From Lysinibacillus odysseyi (GTDB lineage: Bacteria; Bacillota; Bacilli; Bacillales_A; Planococcaceae), in assembly GCA_014595895.1 (NCBI GenBank), contig JABUKB010000001.1:744001-808000 (forward strand): DNA of 64,000 nucleotides, written 5' to 3'. The notes below the pieces were generated by a model. That model saw only the letters and a list, made by a program, of their open reading frames with translations, was not told the DNA's origin and ran no database searches. Shown piece by piece: positions 8,027 through 17,159 of the stretch. Position 1 is the first letter of the stretch. The number at the start of each line of letters is the position of its first letter. A program made the position numbers and the translations under genes.

Positions 8027-8932
8027 ATGCCATTTCCGACAAAAGTCCAAATTAAAGAAGTAGGTCCACGTGACGGCTTGCAAAATGAAAAGGCCTTTAT
8101 CGAAACGGCAGACAAAATTGCCTTGATTGATACATTAAGTGGTACAGGGCTCGATTACATTGAAGTAACGAGCTTTGTCCACCCTAAATGGATCCCGCAA
8201 TTGGCAGATGCCGTCGATGTATTGCAGAATATTAAGCGCCATAAAGACATTACGTACGCTGCACTTGTGCCGAATAGCAAGGGACTTGAGCGAGCACTAG
8301 CAGCAGGTGTGGATGAGGTAAGCGTCTTTATGTCAGCAAGTGAAGGCCATAATAAAGCCAATATTAATAAATCGATTGATGACACATTCCCGATTCTACA
8401 GGAGGTTGTAGAGGGGGCCCTAGCAGCAGGTAAATCCGTGCGCGGCTATATTTCTACGGTTATTGCGTGCCCGCATGATGGGTATACAAACCCTGAGCAA
8501 GTAGTCTACGTAGCGGAAAAGCTTTTTGCAATGGGTGTGAGTGAGGTGTCATTAGGCGATACAATTGGCGTAGGTGTGCCGACACAAGTTGATGCATTAT
8601 TGACCGAAATGTTAAAGCAATTCCGTCCAGAACAGCTAGCGATGCACTTTCATGATACGCGCGGTACAGCCATTGCCAATATTGTAACAAGCTTGCAGCA
8701 TGGTATCACAAAATTTGATAGTGCTATCGGCGGTCTCGGTGGCTGCCCGTATGCAAAAGGGGCATCAGGCAACGTAGCCACAGAGGATTTACTGTATTTA
8801 CTCCACGAGATGGGCATCGAAACAGGTGTTGATCTGGAAAAAATCAAACAAGCTGCGCTTCGTATGGAGAACCTTCTTGGTAAACAGCTTAGTTCTAAAT
8901 TAGTCGCAGTTGCACGCGGGGAGGAATCGTAA
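8027..8932 (+). CDS. yngG: hydroxymethylglutaryl-CoA lyase
   Basis: A 301-aa TIM-barrel HMG-CoA lyase. Near the N-terminus KEVGPRDGLQNE holds the catalytic Arg-Asp pair. The metal-site region is AMHFHDTRGTA, and GGLGGCPYAKGASGN carries the signature catalytic Cys. It cleaves HMG-CoA to acetyl-CoA and acetoacetate, the last step of leucine degradation. Of GTG 8018, ATG 8024 and ATG 8027, the last is best spaced from AGAGGTG. Its stop overlaps the next start (TAATG). The N-terminal reading MPFPTKVQIKEVG fits homologues. Confidence 0.93.
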   Translation: MPFPTKVQIKEVGPRDGLQNEKAFIETADKIALIDTLSGTGLDYIEVTSFVHPKWIPQLADAVDVLQNIKRHKDITYAALVPNSKGLERALAAGVDEVSVFMSASEGHNKANINKSIDDTFPILQEVVEGALAAGKSVRGYISTVIACPHDGYTNPEQVVYVAEKLFAMGVSEVSLGDTIGVGVPTQVDALLTEMLKQFRPEQLAMHFHDTRGTAIANIVTSLQHGITKFDSAIGGLGGCPYAKGASGNVATEDLLYLLHEMGIETGVDLEKIKQAALRMENLLGKQLSSKLVAVARGEES

Positions 8933-9711
8933 TGGCACAATTTGTAGAAGTAACAATCACAGATGGCATTGCAGTGCTGATGCTGAAACGCGCACAAGCT
9001 GCCAATGCACTTTCCATCCAAATGCTAGAGGAAATCAATGAAGCGCTAGAAGAACTGACATATAATCGTTCCGTACGTGTCGTCATCGTCACAGGAGAAG
9101 GAGAAAAGGCCTTCTGTGCAGGAGCCGATTTAAAAGAACGAAAAGGTATGCCTGAAGAACAAGTGCGAAAAACCGTAGCGCTTATTGGCTCAACGGTAAC
9201 GCATTTTGAAAAATTAGCTCAGCCGGTAATCGCGGCAATCAATGGAGTAGCATTTGGCGGCGGCTTGGAGCTTGCCCTCGCTTGCGATCTTCGCATCGCG
9301 AGCAGTGATGCAAAACTCGGACTGACTGAGGCGTCGCTCGGCATCATTCCAGGTGCAGGCGGGACACAGCGATTACCACGTCTAATCGGCATTGGTAAAG
9401 CAAAAGAACTGATTTATACGGCACGCCGTTTAACAGCTGACGAGGCTAAAGAATACGGCATCATTGAGCATGTCGTGACATCTGATGAACTGTTATCATT
9501 TGCACAATCACTGGCGCAAGAAATGGCGAAAAATGCACCATTATCATTGATGCAGGCCAAAACTGCAATCAATCATGGTATGCAGACAGATATCGCAACA
9601 GGACTGCAAATTGAATCACTTGCCTATAGCCGTTTGCTTTATTCGGAAGATCGTTTAGAAGGACTTCAAGCTTTCCAGGAAAAACGACAACCTGTTTATA
9701 CAGGAAAATAA
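8932..9711 (+). CDS. yngF: enoyl-CoA hydratase, probably methylglutaconyl-CoA hydratase
   Basis: A 259-aa crotonase. The oxyanion-hole motif AFGGGLELALACD and the two catalytic Glu (Glu113 in GLELA, Glu133 in TEASLGIIPGAGGTQRL) are all present, so it should be an active hydratase rather than an isomerase-type relative. Operon context makes 3-methylglutaconyl-CoA to HMG-CoA the likely reaction. It is coupled to the lyase gene by a 1-base overlap; the SD GGGGAGG lies inside the lyase 3' end. Confidence 0.9.
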   Translation: MAQFVEVTITDGIAVLMLKRAQAANALSIQMLEEINEALEELTYNRSVRVVIVTGEGEKAFCAGADLKERKGMPEEQVRKTVALIGSTVTHFEKLAQPVIAAINGVAFGGGLELALACDLRIASSDAKLGLTEASLGIIPGAGGTQRLPRLIGIGKAKELIYTARRLTADEAKEYGIIEHVVTSDELLSFAQSLAQEMAKNAPLSLMQAKTAINHGMQTDIATGLQIESLAYSRLLYSEDRLEGLQAFQEKRQPVYTGK

Positions 9712-9726
9712 AGGGGGATGGGAGAA

Positions 9727-11262
9727 ATGACAGTAACAACTGACAACAAACATGCAGCATATTTAGAAGAAATCCATAAGGGTGGACAGTCAAAGTATCA
9801 TGACAAGAACGCAGAGCAGGGCAAATTATTCGTCCGCGAGCGTTTGCAATTATTATTCGATGATGGCGTATTAGCAGAGGATGGTCAATTTGCCAATGTG
9901 TTAGCCGGCGATTTACCAGCTGATGGTGTCGTAACAGGAATCGGAAAAGTAAATGGTCAAACGGTCTGCGTCATGGCGAATGATTCAACTGTAAAAGCTG
10001 GATCTTGGGGGAAACGTACTGTAGAAAAAATTATCCGTATCCAAGAAACAGCGGAAAAACTAGGCGTACCGATGCTGTATTTAGTCGATTCAGCAGGGGC
10101 ACGTATCACAGACCAGCTAGAAATGTTCCCAGGACGTCGCGGCGCAGGACGCATCTTCTATAATCAGGTGAAGTTATCAGGACGTATCCCGCAGCTATGC
10201 TTATTATTCGGTCCATCTGCTGCAGGTGGCGCTTATATTCCAGCATTTTGTGATGCAGTTGTGATGGTCGAGGGCAATGCTTCAATGTACTTAGGCTCGC
10301 CTCGTATGGCGGAAATGGTTATTGGGGAGAAAGTTGACTTAGAAACAATGGGTGGCGCTAAAATGCACTGTTCCGTTTCAGGTTGTGGCGACGTGTTAGC
10401 CAAAACAGAGGAAGAAGCAATCGCATATGCACGCCAATATTTAAGCTATTTCCCAAGTAACTTTAAGTATAAGCCAGCTTTACAGGAACCTAAGTTACCA
10501 GCTTCATTTGAAAAAACAATCGATGAGCTAATTCCAAAAAACCAAAACGTACCTTTTAATATGCATGATTTAATCAATCGTATTATTGATGAAGGGTCTT
10601 GGTGTGAGGTTAAAAAATTATTTGCTGCTGAAATCATTACAGGATTTGCACGTATTAACGGGCAATCAGTGGGGATTATTGCCAACCAACCACGTGTAAA
10701 AGGTGGGGTACTATTCCATGATTCAGCAGATAAAGCAGCAAAATTCATCTCGCTATGTGATGCTTTCCACATTCCACTAATTTTCTTAGCGGATGTGCCA
10801 GGCTTTATGATCGGGACACAAGTGGAAAAAGTGGGAATCATTCGCCACGGTGCGAAGATGATTTTTGCGATGAGTGAAGCAACAGTGCCAAAAATCACTG
10901 TCATCGTTCGTAAAGCATATGGTGCAGGGCTATATGCAATGGCGGGTCCAGCATTTGAACCAGATGTGTGTATCGCATTAACTGGTGCACAAATCGCGGT
11001 AATGGGGCCAGAAGCAGCAGTCAATGCAGTATACGCAAATAAAATTGCTGCGCTGCCAAAAGAAGAACAAGCAGCATTTATCGAAGAAAAACGTAATGAA
11101 TACCGTGAAGAAATCGATGTGTATCGCTTAGCGTCAGAGCTGATTATCGATGATGTAATCGAACCAAATGATTTACGTAAAACGCTTGAAAATCGTCTAG
11201 AAGCTTATAAATCAAAAGAGCTGACATTTACAGAGCGGAAACACGGTGTAAGTCCAGTATAA
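9727..11262 (+). CDS. yngE: acyl-CoA carboxylase carboxyltransferase subunit
   Basis: About 511 residues with the two crotonase-like halves of a propionyl/methylcrotonyl-CoA carboxyltransferase. The N-half includes YLVDSAGARITDQLEMFPGR and FGPSAAGGAYIPAFCD; the C-half includes DVPGFMIGTQVEKVGIIRHGAKM and RKAYGAGLYAMAGPAF. It moves CO2 from carboxybiotin to the acyl-CoA and completes the carboxylase with the two upstream subunits. An ATG at 9718 touches the SD AAGGGGG, so the ATG at 9727 is preferred. Last gene of the operon, followed by a terminator. Confidence 0.93.
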   Translation: MTVTTDNKHAAYLEEIHKGGQSKYHDKNAEQGKLFVRERLQLLFDDGVLAEDGQFANVLAGDLPADGVVTGIGKVNGQTVCVMANDSTVKAGSWGKRTVEKIIRIQETAEKLGVPMLYLVDSAGARITDQLEMFPGRRGAGRIFYNQVKLSGRIPQLCLLFGPSAAGGAYIPAFCDAVVMVEGNASMYLGSPRMAEMVIGEKVDLETMGGAKMHCSVSGCGDVLAKTEEEAIAYARQYLSYFPSNFKYKPALQEPKLPASFEKTIDELIPKNQNVPFNMHDLINRIIDEGSWCEVKKLFAAEIITGFARINGQSVGIIANQPRVKGGVLFHDSADKAAKFISLCDAFHIPLIFLADVPGFMIGTQVEKVGIIRHGAKMIFAMSEATVPKITVIVRKAYGAGLYAMAGPAFEPDVCIALTGAQIAVMGPEAAVNAVYANKIAALPKEEQAAFIEEKRNEYREEIDVYRLASELIIDDVIEPNDLRKTLENRLEAYKSKELTFTERKHGVSPV

Positions 11263-11273
11263 GAGTAGAGCAG

Positions 11274-11320
11274 AAAGGGGCAGACTTCCATGTGAAAAAA
11301 CAGGAAAGCCCCTTTTTTTA
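11274..11320 (+). terminator. terminator of the catabolic operon
   Basis: AAAGGGGC (11274-11281) pairs with GCCCCTTT (11308-11315), with an inner TTCC/GGAA pairing, then T7. Confidence 0.8.
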
Positions 11321-11392
11321 CTGTAAAAAATGTCTAAATATCCTCTGATAGGGTAAAATGTGGAGGGGGGTGTATATGGAAAAAATTTCAAT

Positions 11393-11413
11393 AAAAAACC
11401 CTCTAAAAGAGGG
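11393..11413 (-). terminator. terminator of the GIY-YIG gene
   Basis: On the minus strand, CCCTC-TTTTA-GAGGG is followed by six T, seven bases beyond the stop of the gene ending at 11420. Confidence 0.75.
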
Positions 11414-11419
11414 GGGCGT

Positions 11420-11794
11420 TTATTTGTAGAAGACTTTATCGATATTGTATTTGGCGTGTAGTGTATTAATTGCGTATGTCTCGTAAATTTCACGTTCCAT
11501 CGGATCATCAATTTCATATACTTCGATTTTGAATACTTCATCACGGTGATTTTTCATTGGTGATACATTATCTTCAAAGTGTTTTTTGATACGTTGACGA
11601 ATTTTACGTGCTTTGCCGACAAAAAGTAGCTCATTCTTTTCATTGTAGAAGAAGAAAATCCCACCCTTATCGCGTGTAATTTTATGAAAGTCAATAAAGC
11701 CAAAGTAAGGTGTAATTGGTGCATCGCCTGGTTTTAAGTCTTGTACACGCTGGCGGATGACTAGATCTGGTTTTGGTAATTCAATTTTAATCAA
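11420..11794 (-). CDS. GIY-YIG-type nuclease domain protein
   Basis: 124 residues. The GIY and YIG strands appear as GGIFFFY (residues 44-50) and LLFVGKARKIRQRIKKHF (56-73), with the conserved Arg in the latter and a candidate metal-binding Glu in EREIYETYAINTLHAKYN (101-118). The fold is that of the UvrC N-terminal and homing-endonuclease domain, and homologues are often called nucleotide excision repair endonucleases. The tyrosines of both motifs are altered, so activity is not certain. Transcribed alone from the far side, with its own terminator. Confidence 0.85.
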   Translation of the reverse strand: MIKIELPKPDLVIRQRVQDLKPGDAPITPYFGFIDFHKITRDKGGIFFFYNEKNELLFVGKARKIRQRIKKHFEDNVSPMKNHRDEVFKIEVYEIDDPMEREIYETYAINTLHAKYNIDKVFYK

Positions 11795-11970
11795 AACATG
11801 TCACGTCCCTTTCGTTATTAGGAAATTATTATAGCATGGAACCCTATATTTAGCTACGAAGAAGTGAGCTACTGTTATCCGACTCTGAAAAGTTAAATCA
11901 CCTGCATGCTCGCCCTTTAATACACTATGACTAGGATCATTCACGAAAGTAAGTAGGAGGTCTAATTAAG

Positions 11971-12702
11971 ATGAGATTAAAAAATAAAGTAGCCATCATT
12001 ACAGGTGGCGCCAATGGTTTAGGTTTTGCAGCAGCAAAACGATTTGTTGATGAAGGTGCAAATGTTGTTATTGCCGATTTTAATCGTGAAGCGGGTGAAA
12101 AGGCAGCGAGTGAGCTAGGGGAGTCAGTGGCCTTTGTGCATGTAGATGTTGGGAACTATGATAGTGCGAAACAAATGGCGCAAGCTACAATCGAAACGTT
12201 CGGAAAAATTGATATTCTGATTAATAATGCAGGTATTATTCGAGATGCAATGCTGCATAAAATGACAGAGGAAAATTTTGATGCGGTAATCAACGTCAAT
12301 TTAAAGGGCGTCTTTAACTGCACGCAAGCAGTCATTCCACATATGATGGAGGCACAGTATGGACGTATCATCAGTACATCGTCAGTTGTCGGTGTATATG
12401 GGAATATCGGTCAAACCAATTATGCTGCAGCGAAAGCAGGGTTAATAGGGATGACAAAGTCATGGGCCAAAGAGCTAGGCCGAAAAAATATTACAGTCAA
12501 TGCTGTCGCACCAGGTTTCATTCGTACATCAATTATTGAATCAATCCCGCAAAATGTCATCGAAAAGCTGCAAAAGATGGTGCTCTTAGGCGATCTTGGC
12601 GAAACAGAAGATGTTGCAAATGCCTATTTGTTTTTAGCCTCAGATGAAGCGAAATATATAACAGGTCATACACTGCATGTAGATGGCGGTATTATGATGT
12701 AA
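11971..12702 (+). CDS. short-chain dehydrogenase (FabG/PhaB-like)
   Basis: 243 residues. TGGANGLG (11-18) binds NAD(P); NNAG lies at 85-88; the catalytic tetrad is Asn110, Ser138, Tyr151 and Lys155 (YAAAK). The C-terminal GHTLHVDGG is typical of 3-oxoacyl-ACP/acetoacetyl-CoA reductases. It reduces a 3-oxoacyl thioester with NADPH, or does the reverse as a 3-hydroxyacyl-CoA dehydrogenase. AGGAGG (11955-11960) is 10 bases from the ATG, slightly long. A monocistronic gene close to the leucine-degradation operon, where it could handle a 3-hydroxyacyl-CoA, but this is proximity only. Confidence 0.88.
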   Translation: MRLKNKVAIITGGANGLGFAAAKRFVDEGANVVIADFNREAGEKAASELGESVAFVHVDVGNYDSAKQMAQATIETFGKIDILINNAGIIRDAMLHKMTEENFDAVINVNLKGVFNCTQAVIPHMMEAQYGRIISTSSVVGVYGNIGQTNYAAAKAGLIGMTKSWAKELGRKNITVNAVAPGFIRTSIIESIPQNVIEKLQKMVLLGDLGETEDVANAYLFLASDEAKYITGHTLHVDGGIMM

Positions 12703-12794
12703 ACAAAATACTCTGTAAGATTCCGTACGAGTAATTGTACATGATGTCTTATTGAATAGTGTTTTGTTTCTGAAGTTACCCAGTTAATAAAAAT

Positions 12795-12833
12795 GCACAT
12801 TACTAAATGTAAATTTTAGTGATGTGCTTTTTA
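12795..12833 (+). terminator. terminator after the SDR gene
   Basis: A 13-bp stem (12795-12807 with 12815-12827, one T-G pair) and a T run. Confidence 0.8.
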
Positions 12834-13005
12834 TTTTGACTAGTTTTTTTATCTAGATTTGTTAAAAGCCTTGCAATATCCATATTTGCAGTGTTTATTT
12901 CCGTTGTACTGAACCGCCAAAAAGGGTTTTCAGATGTTATTATAAAGTTTGATTGATATAATGAACCACAATGAAAACCAAAGAAGATTGAAGGAAGGAA
13001 TTTTA

Positions 13006-14358
13006 ATGTCAGTAAGAAGCAATGAAAATCTTGTGAAAAGCCCCAAATTACTAATAGCTGCTATTGCGTTAGGCGTAATTTTAAACCCATTAAACACAAC
13101 TATGATTACGGTAGCTTTGCCAGCTATCCAAAATGAATTTCAACTTACCTCAAGGGATATTTCGTGGTTAATTTCTTCCTATTTTATTGTAAGTGCAATA
13201 TTTTTACCTTTGACCGGTAAATTAAGTGATCATTATGGTAGAAAGAAAATCCTTCTTTTAGGATTAATTACTGTCTCTATTTCTTCCTTATTAGCGCCGT
13301 TATCTCCGAATTTGATGTTTTTAATAGGAATGAGAGCCATTCAAGCCATTGGTACATCAGCTCTTTTTCCAGCTGGTATCGGAATTGTCCGTACATATAT
13401 TGAGAAAAATCAAAATAGAGTAATCGCAACACTAGCGGTATTTGCCACTACCTCGGCAGCCCTCGGACCGACAATTAGCGGATTATTAATCCAAATTGCC
13501 GAATGGCCGGTTATTTTTTATGTGAATTTCCCTATACTCATCACTTCAGCGATATTAACTTTGATATATGTACCTAACGATATAAAAGCTGCGGTTAAGC
13601 CGTATAAATGGGATTTCATTGGAATAGTTTTATTTGGCATCCTTATGACATGCTGGACGACCTTTTTGCAATCATTAGCAAGAGGTTTCAATGCATGGAC
13701 ATTCATGCTGTCCATTTTCATTACGCTTTTGTTCTATTACTATGAGAAAAGGAAAAAAGAACCCTTTTTAAATGTAGTGTTTTTAACAAGGAATCCGAAA
13801 ATATCCTTTGTTTATATCCAATTTATATTAGTGACAATTGTATTTTTCGCCATCATTCTCTCTATGCCAACTTATTTGCAATATGTGATTAGGCTAGACT
13901 CTAAAACCACTGGAATGATTATGCTTTCTCTTTCATTGTTTGCCATGATCATGACACCTATAGCAACCCGTTGGATGGAAAAAGCGGGATTCAAAGTTCC
14001 ATTGCTTTTCGGAGCTGCTGTTGGAGTCTTAGGTATCGGGTTATTATTTGCAGTTCATCAAACGTCTCATCTATTTTTGGTAATAATCGTTTTAGCGATT
14101 ATAGGAATAAGCAATGGCACATTAGCTATTGGTACGCAAAATTCACTCTATGCAGTTGTTATAAAAGAACAAACTGGTATCGCATCTGGTTTACTCCAGA
14201 CCTCAAGATTTATAGGGAATATCCTCGCTTCTAGCTTATATGGTGTCATGTTTGCCTCCCAGATAAATGATGAGAGTAAAAACTCCATTTCCATCGTTTT
14301 ATTAATCGTTTCCCTGATAATAATCCCCGTCATTCTTTATGTTACAAAGAAAGAGTAG
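13006..14358 (+). CDS. MFS multidrug efflux transporter, DHA2 type
   Basis: 450 residues with about 14 hydrophobic helices, beginning PKLLIAAIALGVILNPLNTT. Motif A is GKLSDHYGRKKIL between helices 2 and 3; the antiporter motif C region is TTSAALGPTISGLL. DHA2 members export drugs or metabolites against protons. The frame extends up to a TTG at 12949, but AAGGAAGGA (12991-12999) places the start at ATG 13006. It has its own terminator and no regulator beside it. Substrate unknown. Confidence 0.88.
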   Translation: MSVRSNENLVKSPKLLIAAIALGVILNPLNTTMITVALPAIQNEFQLTSRDISWLISSYFIVSAIFLPLTGKLSDHYGRKKILLLGLITVSISSLLAPLSPNLMFLIGMRAIQAIGTSALFPAGIGIVRTYIEKNQNRVIATLAVFATTSAALGPTISGLLIQIAEWPVIFYVNFPILITSAILTLIYVPNDIKAAVKPYKWDFIGIVLFGILMTCWTTFLQSLARGFNAWTFMLSIFITLLFYYYEKRKKEPFLNVVFLTRNPKISFVYIQFILVTIVFFAIILSMPTYLQYVIRLDSKTTGMIMLSLSLFAMIMTPIATRWMEKAGFKVPLLFGAAVGVLGIGLLFAVHQTSHLFLVIIVLAIIGISNGTLAIGTQNSLYAVVIKEQTGIASGLLQTSRFIGNILASSLYGVMFASQINDESKNSISIVLLIVSLIIIPVILYVTKKE

Positions 14359-14366
14359 CTATTTTA

Positions 14367-14398
14367 AAGCCAAATTGAGTGGAGTTTGGCTTCTTTTT
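14367..14398 (+). terminator. terminator after the MFS gene
   Basis: AAGCCAAA (14367-14374) pairs with TTTGGCTT (14385-14392), then C and six T. Confidence 0.8.
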
Positions 14399-14554
14399 TA
14401 TCTTTTGATAATTGCTAATAAAATAAAAAAGCGAAACCCTGCTGGATTCCGTCTTGAACAACCATAATATGTAACATTATATTCTGTTGTTGTTAAAATA
14501 GGTATAGACAGTTAAAACCTGACTTTTAATAAAAAAATACTGTCTCCGAGTTTT

Positions 14555-14722
14555 TTAGAATAATTTTTTCACTGTACGCTTTAACGAGGGCTTACGTCGC
14601 CGCTTCGGTTTGAGAGGATTCTTTACCTTGATGGGCTTGACCCCAATTAAATCGTATAACTCTTTTTTCGCCTGCTTTTTTAGCTGGCGTTTCTTTTTAC
14701 TGATGATTCTTTTTAGTAGCAC
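14555..14722 (-). CDS. 55-residue strongly basic protein
   Basis: GTG start with AAAGGAG 9 bases upstream. The product begins MLLKRIISKKKRQLKKQAKK and ends KPSLKRTVKKLF; nearly half the residues are Lys or Arg. No membrane segment or Cys. It could bind nucleic acid or ribosomes, but I do not recognise it. It lies opposite to, and just upstream of, the ECF sigma promoter. A plus-strand frame over the same stretch has no SD and an odd composition, so this strand is preferred. The rest of the 14400-14864 gap is AT-rich and featureless. Confidence 0.5.
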   Translation of the reverse strand: MLLKRIISKKKRQLKKQAKKELYDLIGVKPIKVKNPLKPKRRRKPSLKRTVKKLF

Positions 14723-14807
14723 GGAAGTCAACTCCTTTTATTTTCATTGTAATTGGATTGTGCTAGAAAAGCATGAGAAAATAGTAGAACAAAATTATAA
14801 AAATAAA

Positions 14808-14836
14808 TGAAACTTTCTCCAAACATCTTCAGTCTA
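14808..14836 (+). promoter_or_regulatory. ECF-type autoregulatory promoter candidate
   Basis: TGAAAC (14808-14813), 17 bases, then AGTCTA (14831-14836). Bacillus ECF promoters read TGAAAC-N16/17-CGTC, so only the first -10 base differs. It lies 28 bases upstream of the sigma gene start. Confidence 0.55.
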
Positions 14837-14864
14837 ACTACAAACGCTTGAGGGGAGGTACGAA

Positions 14865-15395
14865 ATGGATGAGCGAAGGCGAGAGGCATTACTCATAGAG
14901 GCGATGGATACGTACGGCGATTATATCGTTCAGCTTTGTTATACATATGTACGCAATTGGCAAACTGCCGAGGATTTAGCACAGGATACATTTATTAAGT
15001 ATTACCAAGCTTTGCCCGCATTTCGCGGTGACGCATCGGTGAAAACATATATTTTTAGAATAGCAGTCAATGTCTGTCATGATTATTTAGCCAGCTGGAA
15101 ATACAAAAAAGTACATGTATCAGCTATTTTTCAAAAATGGTTGACGACAAATGAAACACCGGAAAAGCACATAGTCAAGCTATCGGAGCATCAAGTGTTA
15201 GTGAAAGCAATTGAAGCATTGCCGACGAAATATAAAGATGTAATCGTGCTCTATCATTTCGCTGAGTTATCCTTGCAAGACATGTCACAAGCATTAAAGC
15301 TACCTATTAATACAGTCAAAACAAGGCTTAGACGTGCCCGTCAAATGCTTGGTGTGCAATTAAAAGAAGAGGGGGAAGTGGATGGATCCGATTAA
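14865..15395 (+). CDS. ECF RNA polymerase sigma factor
   Basis: 176 residues. Region 2 (YVRNWQTAEDLAQDTFIKYY, residues 27-46) binds core polymerase and the -10; region 4 (LPINTVKTRLRRARQMLGV) is the -35 HTH. No C-terminal extension. SD GGGGAGG precedes the ATG. The downstream membrane protein starts 14 bases before this stop, the usual sigma/anti-sigma coupling. An ECF-like promoter upstream suggests self-activation. It is not close enough to SigW, SigM, SigX or SigV for me to name it. Confidence 0.9.
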   Translation: MDERRREALLIEAMDTYGDYIVQLCYTYVRNWQTAEDLAQDTFIKYYQALPAFRGDASVKTYIFRIAVNVCHDYLASWKYKKVHVSAIFQKWLTTNETPEKHIVKLSEHQVLVKAIEALPTKYKDVIVLYHFAELSLQDMSQALKLPINTVKTRLRRARQMLGVQLKEEGEVDGSD

Positions 15396-16620
15396 ACAGG
15401 CCATGAGAGAAGCATATAAGGAGGGCCGATTTTCAGCAGCCAAAAAGGTTGAAACAAGAGCCAAGATGAAGAAAAATGAGAAGCCCTTTGTGCCAGCATT
15501 CATTACTGTCCTATTGGCCGCGGCCATCCTATTCTTTGTCTTTTTAAATATGGCAGAGAATAATCCGAAGCAATTGGTCATGGATACTTCAGGTGAGCAC
15601 TCAATGGCTGAAAAAGCGCCTTATGATGCTGTCGTCGCCCTAATGGAACGAACAGTTCAATTTCAGGAAATCCTAGCGGACGGAGAGGTAACACAGAAAG
15701 AGCGAATGGACTATTTACAAAAGAATGATTGGCTACTACAGCTGGCGTTAGAAACGGGAATAAGTAGGTTATATCATACTCCAGCACTGCTACCAGAAGA
15801 AGGGATTCAAGATGCGACCGCCTTGTTTTTGATGAGGGAGTTCATTTACCAACCGAAAAATATAGATCAGGTCTATGAAAAAGTAAGAGGGATTAATTCA
15901 TTTCGCGCAGTGCCGAATATCGTGCCTATTTTAGAAGAGCAAGTACTATTAGATTATTTACCTTCAACAAAAGAGGAAGTCCCATCCGACCGCTATTTCT
16001 TCCAGCTCTCTATCGGCTTGCAAATATTATTTTTTGTTTGTTTAGCAGTGATCCTTTATTGGACAGTAAAAAATTGGCTTGGTCGGCGGAATTGGTTGTT
16101 TATCATCATACAAGTGATAATACTCGTTGTCTTAATAAATATTTTGATAAAGCCAAGTGAGCACTATTTTGCCCATGATGAAACGACACTCTTTGCTTCT
16201 TCTGTAAAAGGGATGGAGCAACACGGTTTTAAAGCAGACAATGCAACATTTGTGACGTCTGCGACATTCGATTCTCAGCGTTTAGCCTTGCTCCAGCTCG
16301 ATGCAAAAACGCATGCGCTTGTGTCCTTTCAAAAATACGGGGAAACATATAGGTTTAGTGCAGTCGAAATGATGAACGAAGAAGAGGTTATTGTAAGCTT
16401 TACACACATACGGAATGATGGTCAGCCAGCATACCTTCTAGCCTTTACGGAAGGGCATCAAATAGCAAAAGTTAAAATCATCATGCATGAACGGCAACAG
16501 GCTAAATACGAATTTGAGGTAGAGCCGGGGCAAGCAGACATCCGTGCGGTTTATTTGCCTCATCGGGACATTAGCTTCGATGTGTATTTTTACGATATGA
16601 ATGGGAATGAAGTGCAGTAA
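15382..16620 (+). CDS. putative anti-sigma factor, three-helix membrane protein
   Basis: 412 residues. A 35-residue basic cytoplasmic N-terminus is followed by TM1 (about 36-57), an extracellular domain (58-207), TM2 (about 208-229), a short loop, TM3 (about 238-256) and a second extracellular domain (257-412). It overlaps the sigma gene by 14 bases behind its own SD, GAGGGGG. I see neither a zinc-finger HxxxCxxC motif nor an RsgI-type domain, so if it is the anti-sigma it belongs to an unusual class; the N-terminal tail is the likely sigma-binding part. Function is inferred from position only. Confidence 0.7.
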   Translation: MDPIKQAMREAYKEGRFSAAKKVETRAKMKKNEKPFVPAFITVLLAAAILFFVFLNMAENNPKQLVMDTSGEHSMAEKAPYDAVVALMERTVQFQEILADGEVTQKERMDYLQKNDWLLQLALETGISRLYHTPALLPEEGIQDATALFLMREFIYQPKNIDQVYEKVRGINSFRAVPNIVPILEEQVLLDYLPSTKEEVPSDRYFFQLSIGLQILFFVCLAVILYWTVKNWLGRRNWLFIIIQVIILVVLINILIKPSEHYFAHDETTLFASSVKGMEQHGFKADNATFVTSATFDSQRLALLQLDAKTHALVSFQKYGETYRFSAVEMMNEEEVIVSFTHIRNDGQPAYLLAFTEGHQIAKVKIIMHERQQAKYEFEVEPGQADIRAVYLPHRDISFDVYFYDMNGNEVQ

Positions 16621-16680
16621 TACAGTAGGGGGTTTTTTGGAAATTCATTTCTGTAAGCAAGCATTTTGATCGTTAGTTGA

Positions 16681-16711
16681 AAAAAATGAAGAGCACAAAA
16701 TTGTGCTCTTC
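16681..16711 (-). terminator. terminator of the 58-aa protein gene
   Basis: A perfect 11-bp stem (16688-16698 with 16701-16711); on the minus strand it is followed by a T-rich run. Confidence 0.8.
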
Positions 16712-16716
16712 AATTC

Positions 16717-16893
16717 CTAACGACGATGTTCTACCAGGTCTATTGCACCCAACACAATGTGCGCTAAACCGAATCCAAATACAGTATTAGCAATCATGTG
16801 ATTAGAACTGCCTCTTTGCTTTAGTGCAAGTCCAGCCATAGTAACAGCAGACCCTAGAATAGTTGGGATTAAACCTTCACGAATGTTGTTCAT
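16717..16893 (-). CDS. 58-residue conserved small protein
   Basis: Begins MNNIREGLIPTILGSAVTMA and ends in IVLGAIDLVEHRR. Two hydrophobic Gly/Ala-rich stretches flank a polar turn, suggesting a small membrane-associated helical hairpin. A strong SD (GGAGGGA) precedes the ATG, and a perfect terminator follows the stop. Similar small proteins occur across bacilli without known function. The 266 bases upstream hold no further gene. Confidence 0.7.
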   Translation of the reverse strand: MNNIREGLIPTILGSAVTMAGLALKQRGSSNHMIANTVFGFGLAHIVLGAIDLVEHRR

Positions 16894-17159
16894 AAAAAAT
16901 CCCTCCGTCGTAGTTATTCGGTGTTATCACACCACTCTTACTATTTGCTAATAAGCATGAGGCTATACTTTCGAAATGTTTTGAGCATTATATTAGGTCA
17001 CTGAGCAAATTACAAAATCGATTAGGTGCAGTTTAGTTTATACGTATAGGATGAAACATTTGATTTTATGAAAGTGATTGTTGTCGATTGGTTACTGCAC
17101 ATACACAAAAGAAATAGTGCTTAGAATACATCGAATCTAAACACTAAGTAAAGTAAATA

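Noticed and set aside
14610-14810. 66-codon plus-strand frame
   Set aside because: No SD; it overlaps the basic protein gene on the other strand and runs into the ECF promoter.
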